Assembly (NCBI GenBank): GCA_002390285.1
Contig: DGPB01000009.1
Span: forward strand, 62,001 to 126,000
Direction of reading: 5' to 3'
Origin: Cellvibrionales bacterium UBA4451
GTDB taxonomy: Bacteria > Pseudomonadota > Gammaproteobacteria > Pseudomonadales > Porticoccaceae
DNA length: 64,000 nt
The position numbers and the translations under genes are program-made. Positions 35,402-44,284 of the stretch are shown here, piece by piece. The notes under the pieces were generated by a model that worked only from the letters and a program-made list of their open reading frames with translations, ran no database searches and had not been told where the DNA came from. How positions within the stretch are numbered: position 1 is the first letter of the stretch; the number at the start of each line of letters is the position of its first letter.

Positions 35402-35884
35402 ATGATTCGCATAAGCACTCAACGCATCACGTGGCTCAGTCTGTTATTGATATCAATAATAGTCTTTGCATCAACTGCGATGGCAGATAAGGGGCAGCAG
35501 ACATGGTTCGACTCCTCTAGAGGGGATCGAGAGAGATTGTCTCCCTGGGAATACTCACAGAGTGATATTCACGCCAATAGGCGTGACAACGCCATAAAAC
35601 TTGCCGATAAGAGTGGTGAATCTGGAGGCAACTATTCCAATAGTAATCGCCATAAACGCTATGAAGAGTTAACACCGGAGCAACGTGAGAAATTACAAAA
35701 ACGTCGTGAGCATTTTAAGTCGTTACCACCAGAAGAGCGTGAACGTATTCAAAAGGCGCGAGATAAATTCCATAGTATGCCGGCAGAAGAACGTCAGAAA
35801 CTGAAGGATAAATGGCGCTTAATGACGCCAGAAGAAAGGAAAAGAGCTAAAAAACACAGGAAAAATAAGGATCACAATGATTGA
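35402..35884 (+). CDS. DUF3106-like exported repeat protein, last gene of the ECF module
   Basis: A 160-residue exported protein: signal peptide at residues 1-28 (LLLISIIVFASTAMA), a polar region, then four tandem helical repeats, each starting with an L/M-(T/P)-x-E-(Q/E)-R motif: LTPEQREKLQKRREHF, LPPEERERIQKARDKF, MPAEERQKLKDKWR, MTPEERKRAKKHRK. The composition is very charged and Lys/Arg-rich toward the end. The repeats recall LTxxQ-type periplasmic sensors (Spy, CpxP, CnrX), which is the basis for suggesting an envelope-sensing role. A strong terminator follows, ending the operon. Confidence 0.8.
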   Translation: MIRISTQRITWLSLLLISIIVFASTAMADKGQQTWFDSSRGDRERLSPWEYSQSDIHANRRDNAIKLADKSGESGGNYSNSNRHKRYEELTPEQREKLQKRREHFKSLPPEERERIQKARDKFHSMPAEERQKLKDKWRLMTPEERKRAKKHRKNKDHND

Positions 35885-35900
35885 CCTGAAAAAAATGAAT

Positions 35901-35931
35901 AAAAAAACCGGCCTAAATGGCCGGTTTTTTT
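35901..35931 (+). terminator. Bidirectional rho-independent terminator between the ECF module and etfA
   Basis: Seven A, ACCGGCC-type stem, loop TAAAT, GGCCGG, seven T. A perfect palindromic hairpin that can stop transcription from both converging operons. Confidence 0.92.
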
Positions 35932-35941
35932 ATTGGCTAAA

Positions 35942-36871
35942 TCAGAGTTTAGTATTTAATTCAGGTATCACATCGAATAAATCGGCAACTAAACCGTAGT
36001 CTGCCACCTGAAAGATGGGTGCTTCTTCATCCTTGTTAATTGCCACTATCACTTTACTGTCTTTCATCCCTGCCAAATGTTGAATTGCACCCGAAATACC
36101 TACTGCAATATATAAGTCAGGAGCCACAATTTTACCCGTTTGACCCACTTGCATATCGTTGGGAACAAAACCAGCGTCCACTGCAGCCCGCGATGCTCCT
36201 ACAGCGCCTCCTAGTTTATCAGCGAGATTTTCAAGTAGTTTGAAGTTTTCCCTGCTGACCATACCGCGACCACCAGCAACCACAACACGTGCGGCGGTAA
36301 GCTCAGGTCGCTCAGAGACGGCAAGCTCTTCACTAATAAAGGTAGACGTACCTGAGTCATGAATACTTGTCAGTGTTTCAATACTGGCCGTACCCCCTTC
36401 AGCTGAAACTGCTTCAAAGGCCGTCGTTCTTACGGTCAAAACCTTAATCGAATCACTACTTTGAACTGTGGCAATGATGTTGCCTGCATAAATAGGTCGT
36501 TTAAACGTATCGGGACTTTCGACGCTACTGATATCGGAGATTGCTTGAACATCCAGCAGTGCAGCAACGCGTGGTGTGATGTTTTTTCCTGTGGTTGTTG
36601 CTGGAGCTAGTATATGGGAGTAATTAGTAGCAACTTCAGCGACTAAAGGCGCAATATTTTCAGCTAATCTATGCTCATAAGCTGGGTTGTCGGCCACAAG
36701 CACTTTTCCTATCCCGGGGATTTTAGCGGCTTTATTAGCTGCGCCACTACAGCCTGAGCCCGCAATTAATAGATCAATATCGCCACCTATGGCCTGAGCA
36801 GCAGCAACGGTACAAAGTGTTGCTGGTTTCAGACTGCTATTATCATGCTCAGCAAGTACCAGAATGCTCAT
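35942..36871 (-). CDS. etfA: Electron transfer flavoprotein alpha subunit
   Basis: Binds FAD and, with EtfB, shuttles electrons from acyl-CoA and other dehydrogenases to ETF-ubiquinone oxidoreductase. The 309-residue product shows the FAD-binding C-terminal domain: RVVVAGGRGMVSRENFKLLE, LGGAVGASRAAVDAGFVP, QVGQTGKIVAPDLYIAVGIS and AINKDEEAPIFQVADYG. The ATG overlaps the etfB stop by one base. Ordinary length and complete. Confidence 0.97.
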   Translation of the reverse strand: MSILVLAEHDNSSLKPATLCTVAAAQAIGGDIDLLIAGSGCSGAANKAAKIPGIGKVLVADNPAYEHRLAENIAPLVAEVATNYSHILAPATTTGKNITPRVAALLDVQAISDISSVESPDTFKRPIYAGNIIATVQSSDSIKVLTVRTTAFEAVSAEGGTASIETLTSIHDSGTSTFISEELAVSERPELTAARVVVAGGRGMVSRENFKLLENLADKLGGAVGASRAAVDAGFVPNDMQVGQTGKIVAPDLYIAVGISGAIQHLAGMKDSKVIVAINKDEEAPIFQVADYGLVADLFDVIPELNTKL

Positions 36872-37620
36872 CAGATCACCTTCGCTTCGTTTTTCAGTTT
36901 ATCCAGTAGGTCATCGACACTTATCACTTTAATACCAGCAGCTCGTTCAGCGGGTGATTCGACCTTCAGTGTGGTGACTCGAGGTGTTGTATCGACACCA
37001 AGTTCTTCAGGCGTCGTCGTTTCCATTGGTTTTTTCTTGGCCTTCATAATGTTCGGCAAAGAGGCATAGCGTGGCTCGTTGAGGCGTAAGTCTGTCGTCA
37101 CGATAGCGGGAAGACGGAGACCAACTGTTTGCAGACCGCCATCAATTTCACGCGTTACATTAGCATTAGCGCCATCGATGATTAACTCTGATGCGAATGT
37201 GCCCTGCGGATAACCGGTCAATGCACCGAGCATCTGTCCAGTCTGATTGTTATCGCCATCAATGGATTGTTTGCCCATGAGGATAAGGTCAGGATTTTCC
37301 TGATCACAAATAGCTTTTAGACACTTGGCGATCGCGAGTGGCTCAAGATCAGTATCGGACGCGATAAAAATACCTCGATCAGCCCCCAATGCTAGAGATG
37401 TACGGATCTGTTCTTGTGCCTTCTGAGGGCCAATGGAAACGACGACGACTTCCGTAGTTGAATCTTTTTCTTTAAGGCGTACTGCCTCTTCAACAGCAAT
37501 TTCACAAAATGGGTTAATCGACATTTTTACATTGTTCAGGTCAACACCCGAGCCATCGGCTTTTGGTCTTACCTTGACGTTGTAGTCGACAACGCGTTTG
37601 ACCGCTACAAGTACTTTCAT
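36871..37620 (-). CDS. etfB: Electron transfer flavoprotein beta subunit
   Basis: Partner of EtfA, binding AMP. The 249-residue protein begins MKVLVAVKRVVDYNVKVR, has NPFCEIAVEEAVRLKEK and the nucleotide loop LMGKQSIDGDNNQTGQML, and the beta-specific VTREIDGGLQTVGLRLPAIVT in two contiguous parts. It diverges from etfD across 261 bases that must carry both promoters; no coding frame in that gap is credible. Confidence 0.97.
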   Translation of the reverse strand: MKVLVAVKRVVDYNVKVRPKADGSGVDLNNVKMSINPFCEIAVEEAVRLKEKDSTTEVVVVSIGPQKAQEQIRTSLALGADRGIFIASDTDLEPLAIAKCLKAICDQENPDLILMGKQSIDGDNNQTGQMLGALTGYPQGTFASELIIDGANANVTREIDGGLQTVGLRLPAIVTTDLRLNEPRYASLPNIMKAKKKPMETTTPEELGVDTTPRVTTLKVESPAERAAGIKVISVDDLLDKLKNEAKVI

Positions 37621-37881
37621 GGAATACCCTTTGATCTTGGTCAGTTATTTGGAGAGGCTGAATTGGGATAAGTAGAACACCCTTATGACCCCGGGAAGGG
37701 CGTAATCATGCCGCCCTGACGCTGCCAAATCAAGGTAACTGCACGTTTTATCTACATCTAATTTTGACCCATGAGTACCGCCTAGTGAGTTGAGAAAACC
37801 ACATAGCACCCTAAGGTTAGAAAGGCTAAAATCAGCGCTTTCAGACATCTTCATAAAAACAAGAGCCCGAAGGAGAATTCC

Positions 37882-39519
37882 GTGGAACGTGAATATATGG
37901 ATTACGATGTTGTCATCGTCGGTGCGGGCCCCGCAGGTTTGTCAGCCGCCTGCCGTCTGAAACAGATCAATGCAGAACTTTCCATTGTTTTAGTGGAAAA
38001 AGGTTCTGAAGTGGGTGCTCATATTCTATCAGGTGCCGTATTTGAGCCCACGGCACTTAATGAGCTATTCCCTGATTGGAAAGAAGTGGGTGCACCTCTG
38101 AACACTGAGGTGAAAGACGATAATATTTATGTTTTAACAGAAAACCAGGGGCTTAAAATCCCATCATTCTTTGCTCCCAAAACGATGCACAATCAGGGTA
38201 ACTACATCATCAGCCTGGGCAACCTTTGTCGTTGGTTAGCAGAGCAGGCTGAAAATTTAGGTATCGAAATATTCCCAGGTTTTGCCGTTGCTGATGTTCT
38301 TTATGATGAGAATGCTGCCGTCACAGGGGTTGTTACAGGTGACATGGGTGTTGGTCCGAATGGAGAACATAAAGATGCCTACATGCAAGGTATGGAGTTA
38401 CGTGGCAAATACACGTTATTTGCCGAAGGTTGCCGCGGCCATCTAGGTAAGCAGCTTATTGAAAAATTCTCACTCGACACCGGCTCAGAAGCACAGCACT
38501 ATGGATTGGGAATCAAGGAGTTATGGTCAATACCTACAAAACAACATAAAGAAGGCCTAGTGATTCATACGGCAGGCTGGCCTCTTGATGAGAGCAGCTC
38601 TTCTGGCGGTGGATTTTTGTATCATTTGGAAAATAACCAAGTGGCAGTGGGCTTAATCACCGACCTCTCCTACTCCAACCCACATGTGAGTCCATTCGAC
38701 GAATTTCAACGCTACAAACACCACCCGGTTATTAGTCAGCATCTGAATGGTGGTGAACGTATTTCCTATGGTGCCCGCGCTCTGGTCAAGGGTGGCTTAC
38801 AATCCCAACCTAAAATGACATTTCCTGGCGGATTATTAATTGGTGACAATGCGGGAACGCTGAACTTTGCCAAGATCAAGGGTATTCACTGCGCTATGAA
38901 ATCCGGCATGCTTGCTGCGGAATCGGTAGCAGTGGCTATCAGCACTGAGCGGAAACATGATGAGCTTACCGAATATACCGTTGCTTATAAAGCTAGCTGG
39001 GCCTACAAAGAGCTTCACCTACAGCGTAATTTTGGTCCTGCTCAGCACAAGTGGGGAAATATTCTTGGCTCAGCTTATGCCTTCATTGATATCAACCTAT
39101 TCAACGGTAAGCTGCCCTGGACACTGAAAGACCCAAAACCCGATCACTCCAAGCTAAAATTAGCAGCCGAATGTAAAAAAATTGATTACCCAAAGCCTGA
39201 TAACAAGCTCAGCTTTGACAAACTGACGTCAGTATTCCTATCGAACACCAATCATGAAGAAGCACAACCCTGTCACCTGATCTTAAAAAATGCAGATGTG
39301 CCTATTAGTCACAACCTGCCGTTATTTGATGAACCTGCTCAGCGTTATTGCCCAGCTGGTGTCTATGAGGTTATTGATAAAGAGGATGGCTCCAAGCAGT
39401 TTCAGATAAACGCGCAGAACTGTGTCCACTGTAAAACCTGTGATATTAAGGACCCAACCCAGAATATTGTGTGGGTAGCGCCTGAAGGCTCTGGTGGACC
39501 TAATTATCCCAATATGTAA
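37882..39519 (+). CDS. etfD: Electron transfer flavoprotein-ubiquinone oxidoreductase
   Basis: Inner-membrane-associated flavo-iron-sulfur protein passing electrons from reduced ETF to ubiquinone. The 545-residue product has the FAD motif VVIVGAGPAGLSAACRL, GAHILSGAVFEP, GDNAGTLNFAKIKGIHCAM, and a C-terminal ferredoxin domain whose cysteines (RYCPAGVYE, then CVHCKTCDIKDPTQN) hold the [4Fe-4S] cluster. GTG at 37882 is preceded by AAGGAG at ideal distance, so it is preferred over the internal ATG five codons later. It faces away from etfBA, and a TetR gene converges on it. Confidence 0.96.
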   Translation: MEREYMDYDVVIVGAGPAGLSAACRLKQINAELSIVLVEKGSEVGAHILSGAVFEPTALNELFPDWKEVGAPLNTEVKDDNIYVLTENQGLKIPSFFAPKTMHNQGNYIISLGNLCRWLAEQAENLGIEIFPGFAVADVLYDENAAVTGVVTGDMGVGPNGEHKDAYMQGMELRGKYTLFAEGCRGHLGKQLIEKFSLDTGSEAQHYGLGIKELWSIPTKQHKEGLVIHTAGWPLDESSSSGGGFLYHLENNQVAVGLITDLSYSNPHVSPFDEFQRYKHHPVISQHLNGGERISYGARALVKGGLQSQPKMTFPGGLLIGDNAGTLNFAKIKGIHCAMKSGMLAAESVAVAISTERKHDELTEYTVAYKASWAYKELHLQRNFGPAQHKWGNILGSAYAFIDINLFNGKLPWTLKDPKPDHSKLKLAAECKKIDYPKPDNKLSFDKLTSVFLSNTNHEEAQPCHLILKNADVPISHNLPLFDEPAQRYCPAGVYEVIDKEDGSKQFQINAQNCVHCKTCDIKDPTQNIVWVAPEGSGGPNYPNM

Positions 39520-39525
39520 TCTCAA

Positions 39526-39561
39526 CCGTTAAAAAACCGGCCTCTAGGCCCCTTTTAACGG
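39526..39561 (+). terminator. Hairpin/terminator after etfD
   Basis: CCGTTAAAA at 39526 pairs with TTTTAACGG ending at 39561, with an inner GGCC TCTA GGCC stem. The inner stem followed by CCTTTT could act as a terminator; the outer arms make a longer, nearly perfect hairpin. Confidence 0.65.
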
Positions 39562-39700
39562 AAGCCGATACTCATTCACTATCTCGCATCTATCGAAAGT
39601 AAGAAGCCTAAAAAATCAGCTTTTTTTACTGTTCTAGTATGGAGGTGATTAGGGATTAATAAGATTGTTTAAAATCATCGTGGTGGTACTACAGCTGAGC

Positions 39701-40366
39701 CTAGAAGAGCTTATTGTCACGTAGCTGACCACGGTTTCCCATGGTAATACCAATATTGGCTACAAACTGAAGGAACTCGTCCTTGTCTTCAACATCTGCA
39801 CCGTAGCTGACATTGAAGTAGGCCTCCACCGCTCCTTGAGCCAGAGCCCAACAAGCTAGATAGTGATAATGTGGTGGGACATCTTCAAGTATTCCCTTGT
39901 TGATGAGCTTGGCTATCATACTGTTTAGAGCATCAATGTTGGATCGGCGCATTGCGTGCAATTCTGACAGTTTACTCTCTACCTCTTCACTTCCTTGTAA
40001 TTTGACCTCCAGTTGTTGAACCAGCCTATCCAGTCCAGGATCTGACAACCTAGCTTGAAAATAGGCGCGAGCTGCTGCACCCGGGTCTCCAGCTTCAGTC
40101 GCCTCAATACCAATCCGAAGGTTTTCTGTGATACTTCTCTCGTAGTCGAGAACGATGCGCATCAGAATTTCGGTTTTGGTGAGGAAGTGCTTGTAGATAG
40201 TCCCTTTACCGACACCTGCTTCTCGAGAAATTGCTGAGACTGTTACCTTATCTATACCATCTCGAATTAACAGGTATAAGGCTCTTTCTATAATTCGCTC
40301 TTCGCGCGCGAGGAAGTGCTTCTTCTTTTCGCGGATTCTGTCTGTACTGTCGGACGGTCTAGACAT
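39701..40366 (-). CDS. TetR-family transcriptional regulator
   Basis: A 221-residue regulator with the N-terminal TetR helix-turn-helix at about residues 20-65: ERIIERALYLLIRDGIDKVT, then ISREAGVGKGTIYKHFLTK. The C-terminal ligand domain is not assignable. It converges with etfD and diverges from an outer-membrane-type pseudogene across 258 bases, so it may regulate that gene, the ETF genes, or itself. A link to fatty-acid metabolism (as for PsrA/FadR-type TetR proteins near ETF) is only suggested by position. Confidence 0.88.
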   Translation of the reverse strand: MSRPSDSTDRIREKKKHFLAREERIIERALYLLIRDGIDKVTVSAISREAGVGKGTIYKHFLTKTEILMRIVLDYERSITENLRIGIEATEAGDPGAAARAYFQARLSDPGLDRLVQQLEVKLQGSEEVESKLSELHAMRRSNIDALNSMIAKLINKGILEDVPPHYHYLACWALAQGAVEAYFNVSYGADVEDKDEFLQFVANIGITMGNRGQLRDNKLF

Positions 40367-40624
40367 TGATGGCTATTTTTATTTCGTCAGCGGGCGCTGA
40401 TTGTCTGATGAAAACCAAAAGGCTGTCAATGGTCACGTTCGCTATTAGCCAAATATAGGGTGATATGGGTGAGTCATCAATACGGATCGTAGGCAGCTAA
40501 ACATAATATTCAATGCTATAACTCAGTTAACTCGTGTCTAGGCGTACCAAACTATGGTGACCCTATTCTTTCCCTCAGGTATATTATATTCAGAATAAGT
40601 AAGACAACGCTCCCTGGATCAGAC

Positions 40625-41557
40625 ATGACGAGCAGTAAAAAAATAAATTTTACTCCTATCCTTATTATATTTTTTAGCGTGATTATCTTGTCGAAATCGG
40701 TAAAAGCACTAGATGTAGAACCAGGGCTCTGGGCCCATATTCCCGTTGAAAGACACTTCATAGGTATGGGTTATGTAAAGACTGAAGCAGACATCTTGTT
40801 TGACCCCACCTTGAAATTAGAAGATGTTGAGATGGATATGGATACCTGAGTCGCTAAATATATCTATAGTTTCGAAAGCTTTGGAAAAAGCTCACGGATT
40901 GACATCACCCAAGGCTATCAAGAAGGACATTGGAAAGGGTTATTAGACGGGGCTTATGCTGAAACTACACGCAACGGACCATCAGATAGTTTTATACGTT
41001 ATGCCATCAGTCTCTACGGTGCTCCTCCATTAAAATCAGGTGATTATGTGGCGTACAGGAGAAAGCAGGATGGTGAAACCATTGTAGGTGCAGGATTAGC
41101 CGTTAGGTTACCAACCGGTGATTACGACAAAGACCTTTTAATCAATCTCGGACAAAATCGTTTTGCATTTCGTCCACAGCTTGGTATTGAGCATAACCGT
41201 GGTCCGTGGACGTTTGAGGCCACATCAGAGGTGGCCTTCTATACCAGTAACAATGAGTTTTATAACGGCAATCGTCTAGAGCAAGACCCAACACTTACGC
41301 TTGGCGCAAGTGCTGAGTACACCTATCGTCCAGGATTGCGTGGAACAATTGGCTTTGCATACGATTATGGTGGAGAAACATCGGTTAATGACGCAAGAAA
41401 TGACGACCGCAAACAGAATGTAGGCTGGTCAGCGAGTATCTCCTATCCATTAGGCCCTACATCTGGCGTTAAGTTTGCTTGGGTCAAAACTGAAACCCAA
41501 GAATCTACGGGACTAGATTCGGAGTCTTTTGTTTTTGCTATTGTGACAAGCTTTTAG
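40625..41557 (+). pseudogene. MetA-type/transporter-family outer-membrane protein, interrupted by one in-frame TGA
   Basis: Two open segments (40625-40849 and from 41048 onward) lie in the same frame, and the stretch between them is open too: after the TGA at 40847-40849 the reading continues VAKYIYSFESFGKSSRIDIT without another stop to 41557. The whole would be about 310 residues: signal peptide (IIFFSVIILSKSVKA), then a beta-barrel-like chain with alternating aromatic/polar strands (GYQEGHWKGLLDG, RLPTGDYDKDLLINLG) ending in phenylalanine (VTSF). This resembles the family annotated as phenol-degradation meta-pathway (MetA) or transporter. The TGA falls where relatives, as I recall them, have tryptophan (DTW), so a single TGG-to-TGA change explains it. 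Confidence 0.82.
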
Positions 41558-41807
41558 TGTTATACCGAACTTCTGGATCATAGCCGGAGGATTTTGAAAA
41601 AAATGACTGCCATATGGTTTTACTATCACAGCGGTAATAATTTACTTTTGCTTCGAAGGCAGCTTGATGGCAGCGTTTGTGCGTCATAAATCCTGTTTCT
41701 TGTACAAAAAAGTCTTCAGTAAATAAATCGGCCTTAACCACCAAATCATACGTCGGGTAAAATAGTGTTACGCCGACTAATGCTAGAATAATCAGTATAG
41801 CTTTCAT
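41538..41807 (-). CDS. Small exported or membrane-anchored hypothetical protein
   Basis: An 89-residue product starting at the ATG at 41805-41807, which follows GGAG by six bases. A hydrophobic N-terminus (MKAILIILALVGVTLFY) is a signal peptide or anchor. The rest contains two cysteines (HKRCHQ and YYRCDSK), possibly a disulfide. I recognise no family. Its 3' end overlaps the end of the convergent pseudogene by 20 bases. Confidence 0.6.
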   Translation of the reverse strand: MKAILIILALVGVTLFYPTYDLVVKADLFTEDFFVQETGFMTHKRCHQAAFEAKVNYYRCDSKTIWQSFFSKSSGYDPEVRYNTKSLSQ

Positions 41808-41896
41808 AGGTAGCTCCATCTCCGCGAAATTTACAGTGTCGCATTATATAGTTAGTATTCAGGACCGTGGTTCTAAAAAGTGCATTTTTTAACGAA

Positions 41897-43069
41897 TTAC
41901 TCCCCTAGCTTTAATCTTTTATCTCTTAACCAAAACCAGACGATGATCATAGCGATAAAACTGGCTAGTGCTCCGATATTGAAAGCCCACAATGGCTGTA
42001 TATCCCAGATAACCCCAGCTAAATATGATCCCAGTGCCCCGCCCGCCCCAAAGCAAAAAGCACTGTATAGAGCTTGAGCTTTTCCTTGGTTAGCCGGTTC
42101 AAACAAACGACGAATACAATCTATGGCAGCGGCATGAAACGCACCAAAGGTGAACGCATGAAAGATTTGAGCTAACACTAACAGTAACAATTGCTCTGTG
42201 CCGTAGCCAATAAGTAGCCAGCGTAGCGTGGCTATAAACAGGCAGCCAAGCATAATCTCCCTAACGCCGAACCGAAGTAGCAATCGATGCATCAAGATAA
42301 AAAGAAAGACTTCCGCTACGACGCCAACTGACCATAGCATGCCAATACCACTTCGACTGTAGCCAAAAGATTCCATATAGAGGCTGAAAAAACTGTAGTA
42401 AATACCATGAGAAAACTGCATCAGTAGCCCTGCTAGGAGGAAGGCAAGAACAGCAGGTTGCTTTAGAGTCGCCCTGAATTTATGAGCCGCCTTCTCATGA
42501 CGTTGATGATGAGGATTAGGTACGAATAAACTGCTGAGAAAGATACCCGCCAGAAGTATTAGGCCAATGATGGGCAATGTTTGAATATCGTGGGTATCAA
42601 ACCAAAAGCCACTGCCCAGAACGAAAATGATAAAGCCGATTGATCCCCATAAGCGAATTCGACTATAGGTTTCCGGTCGTTGGCGAAGAAAACTGATAGT
42701 GATAACTTCATGTTGGGGCAGTATGGCATTCCAAAAAAAACTGTAGCCCGCTAATACTAATGCTATTGACCAAAATTTCTGGTCGATAAATAGTCCGATA
42801 AAACAGAGGAATGAGAGCAAGGCACCCAGACGAATGATCAGTAGCCTTTTGCCTGTGTAGTCGGCGAGCCAGCCCCAAAGGTTTGGAGCAACAATTTTGG
42901 TCGCCATGGGAATGGCCAGTAAAAGGCCTATGTCAGCAGAGGAAAACCCTTGAGACTTTAGGTAGAGGGACCAGTAGGGGTAAAGAGCGCCGAGAAGGCC
43001 AAAAAAGCAAAAATAAAAGGCCGATAATCGCCAGTAAGGGACCGCTGGTTGCGCCTTTTCTCCTACCAT
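41897..43069 (-). CDS. MFS transporter, phenylpropionate-permease (HcaT/PPP)-like
   Basis: A 390-residue permease with about twelve hydrophobic segments. The N-terminus (YWRLSAFYFCFFGLLGALYP, YWSLYLKSQGFSSADIGLLL) and LWGWLADYTGKRLLII match the MFS_1-like/HcaT group, whose substrates are mostly unknown. It starts three bases after the aroC stop and so ends the prmB-aroC-permease operon. The same arrangement next to aroC is seen in Pseudomonas-like genomes as far as I recall. Confidence 0.85.
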   Translation of the reverse strand: MVGEKAQPAVPYWRLSAFYFCFFGLLGALYPYWSLYLKSQGFSSADIGLLLAIPMATKIVAPNLWGWLADYTGKRLLIIRLGALLSFLCFIGLFIDQKFWSIALVLAGYSFFWNAILPQHEVITISFLRQRPETYSRIRLWGSIGFIIFVLGSGFWFDTHDIQTLPIIGLILLAGIFLSSLFVPNPHHQRHEKAAHKFRATLKQPAVLAFLLAGLLMQFSHGIYYSFFSLYMESFGYSRSGIGMLWSVGVVAEVFLFILMHRLLLRFGVREIMLGCLFIATLRWLLIGYGTEQLLLLVLAQIFHAFTFGAFHAAAIDCIRRLFEPANQGKAQALYSAFCFGAGGALGSYLAGVIWDIQPLWAFNIGALASFIAMIIVWFWLRDKRLKLGE

Positions 43070-43072
43070 TGG

Positions 43073-44176
43073 TTAACTAGTTTTTGGGCGTGTATGCAGT
43101 TCTAGGCCCGTATTAACATCAGCGTTTTGAGCACGATTTCGTAGAAAATGATCCATCAGAGTGATCGCTAGCATAGCTTCTGCTATAGGCGTAGCACGAA
43201 TACCAACACAGGGGTCATGACGACCTTTGGTGATAACCTCAATGGGGTTACCGTGCACGTCCACCGAGCGTCCGGGAATACGGAGGCTACTTGTAGGTTT
43301 CAATGCGATGTGAGCAATAATGGTTTGCCCCGAAGAGATACCACCGAGGATTCCACCGGCATTATTAGAAAGAAAACCTTCAGGGGTGATTTCATCACGG
43401 TGTTCGGTGCCTGTTTGGGCAACAGAATCAAACCCAGCACCAATTTCAACACCTTTTACCGCATTGATACTCATCAGGGAGTGAGCAATCTCAGCATCGA
43501 GACGGTCAAAAACGGGCTCTCCCAAACCTTCTGGAACATTAGTGGCAGTTACTGTTATTCGAGCACCAATAGAATTCCCATCCTTTAGCAATTTCTGCAT
43601 AAAGGCTTCCATCTCCGGCACTTTGTCCGGATCTGGACAGAAAAAAGGGTTATTTGACACTTCTTCCAACAAGACTTTTTCAGCTTTAATTGGGCCTAAC
43701 TGGGACAGATAACCCTGTACCTCAATACCCATTTTTTGTTTTAGGTATTTCTTGGCAATGGCCCCGGCCGCTACCCGCATGGCAGTTTCACGAGCTGATG
43801 CTCGACCACCACCTCGGTAATCACGAAAACCGTATTTCTGATGATAGGTATAGTCAGCGTGGGCCGGACGGAACTGGTCTTTAATGTTCGAGTAATCCTT
43901 GGAGCGTTGGTCGGTGTTTTCAATGACCAGTCCAATGGAAGTACCCGTGGTTTTCCCCTCAAAGACACCGGAAAGAATTTTGACCACATCCCCTTCCTGG
44001 CGTTGTGTGGTATAACGCGACTGGCCGGGCTTGCGACGATCTAGATCGTGCTGCATATCCTCGACAGATAGCTCAAGCCCTGGAGGACAACCATCGACAA
44101 TACAGCCAAGCGATGGCCCGTGGCTTTCGCCAAACGTGGTCACAGTAAATAGCTTGCCAATAGTATTGCCTGACAT
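43073..44176 (-). CDS. aroC: Chorismate synthase
   Basis: Last step of the shikimate pathway, converting EPSP to chorismate with reduced FMN. The roughly 367-residue product begins MSGNTIGKLFTVTTFGESHG and has the further signatures GCIVDGCPPG, DYRGGGRASARETAMRVAAG, and NNAGGILGGISSGQ. An upstream ATG at 44188 adds four residues; the inner ATG matches homologues. It lies between prmB and an MFS gene on the same strand and feeds pabB (17.8 kb) in folate synthesis. Confidence 0.97.
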   Translation of the reverse strand: MSGNTIGKLFTVTTFGESHGPSLGCIVDGCPPGLELSVEDMQHDLDRRKPGQSRYTTQRQEGDVVKILSGVFEGKTTGTSIGLVIENTDQRSKDYSNIKDQFRPAHADYTYHQKYGFRDYRGGGRASARETAMRVAAGAIAKKYLKQKMGIEVQGYLSQLGPIKAEKVLLEEVSNNPFFCPDPDKVPEMEAFMQKLLKDGNSIGARITVTATNVPEGLGEPVFDRLDAEIAHSLMSINAVKGVEIGAGFDSVAQTGTEHRDEITPEGFLSNNAGGILGGISSGQTIIAHIALKPTSSLRIPGRSVDVHGNPIEVITKGRHDPCVGIRATPIAEAMLAITLMDHFLRNRAQNADVNTGLELHTRPKTS

Positions 44177-44284
44177 AACAACTTCCAAATTTAGAATATT
44201 AACGTCTTTTATAGTGCTCAGCTGTCCGAGCTAAAACTATTAGAGAACAATAGTGGATATTATACGATGATTATTCTTATGTCG

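Noticed and set aside
37645..37854. Small minus-strand ORF in the etfB-etfD gap
   Set aside because: No ribosome binding site, no recognisable similarity, and it overlaps the region that must contain two promoters.
40847..40849. In-frame TGA as a selenocysteine codon
   Set aside because: The family shows no redox role for this position, the expected residue is tryptophan, and no selenocysteine machinery or clear SECIS-type stem was seen right after it.
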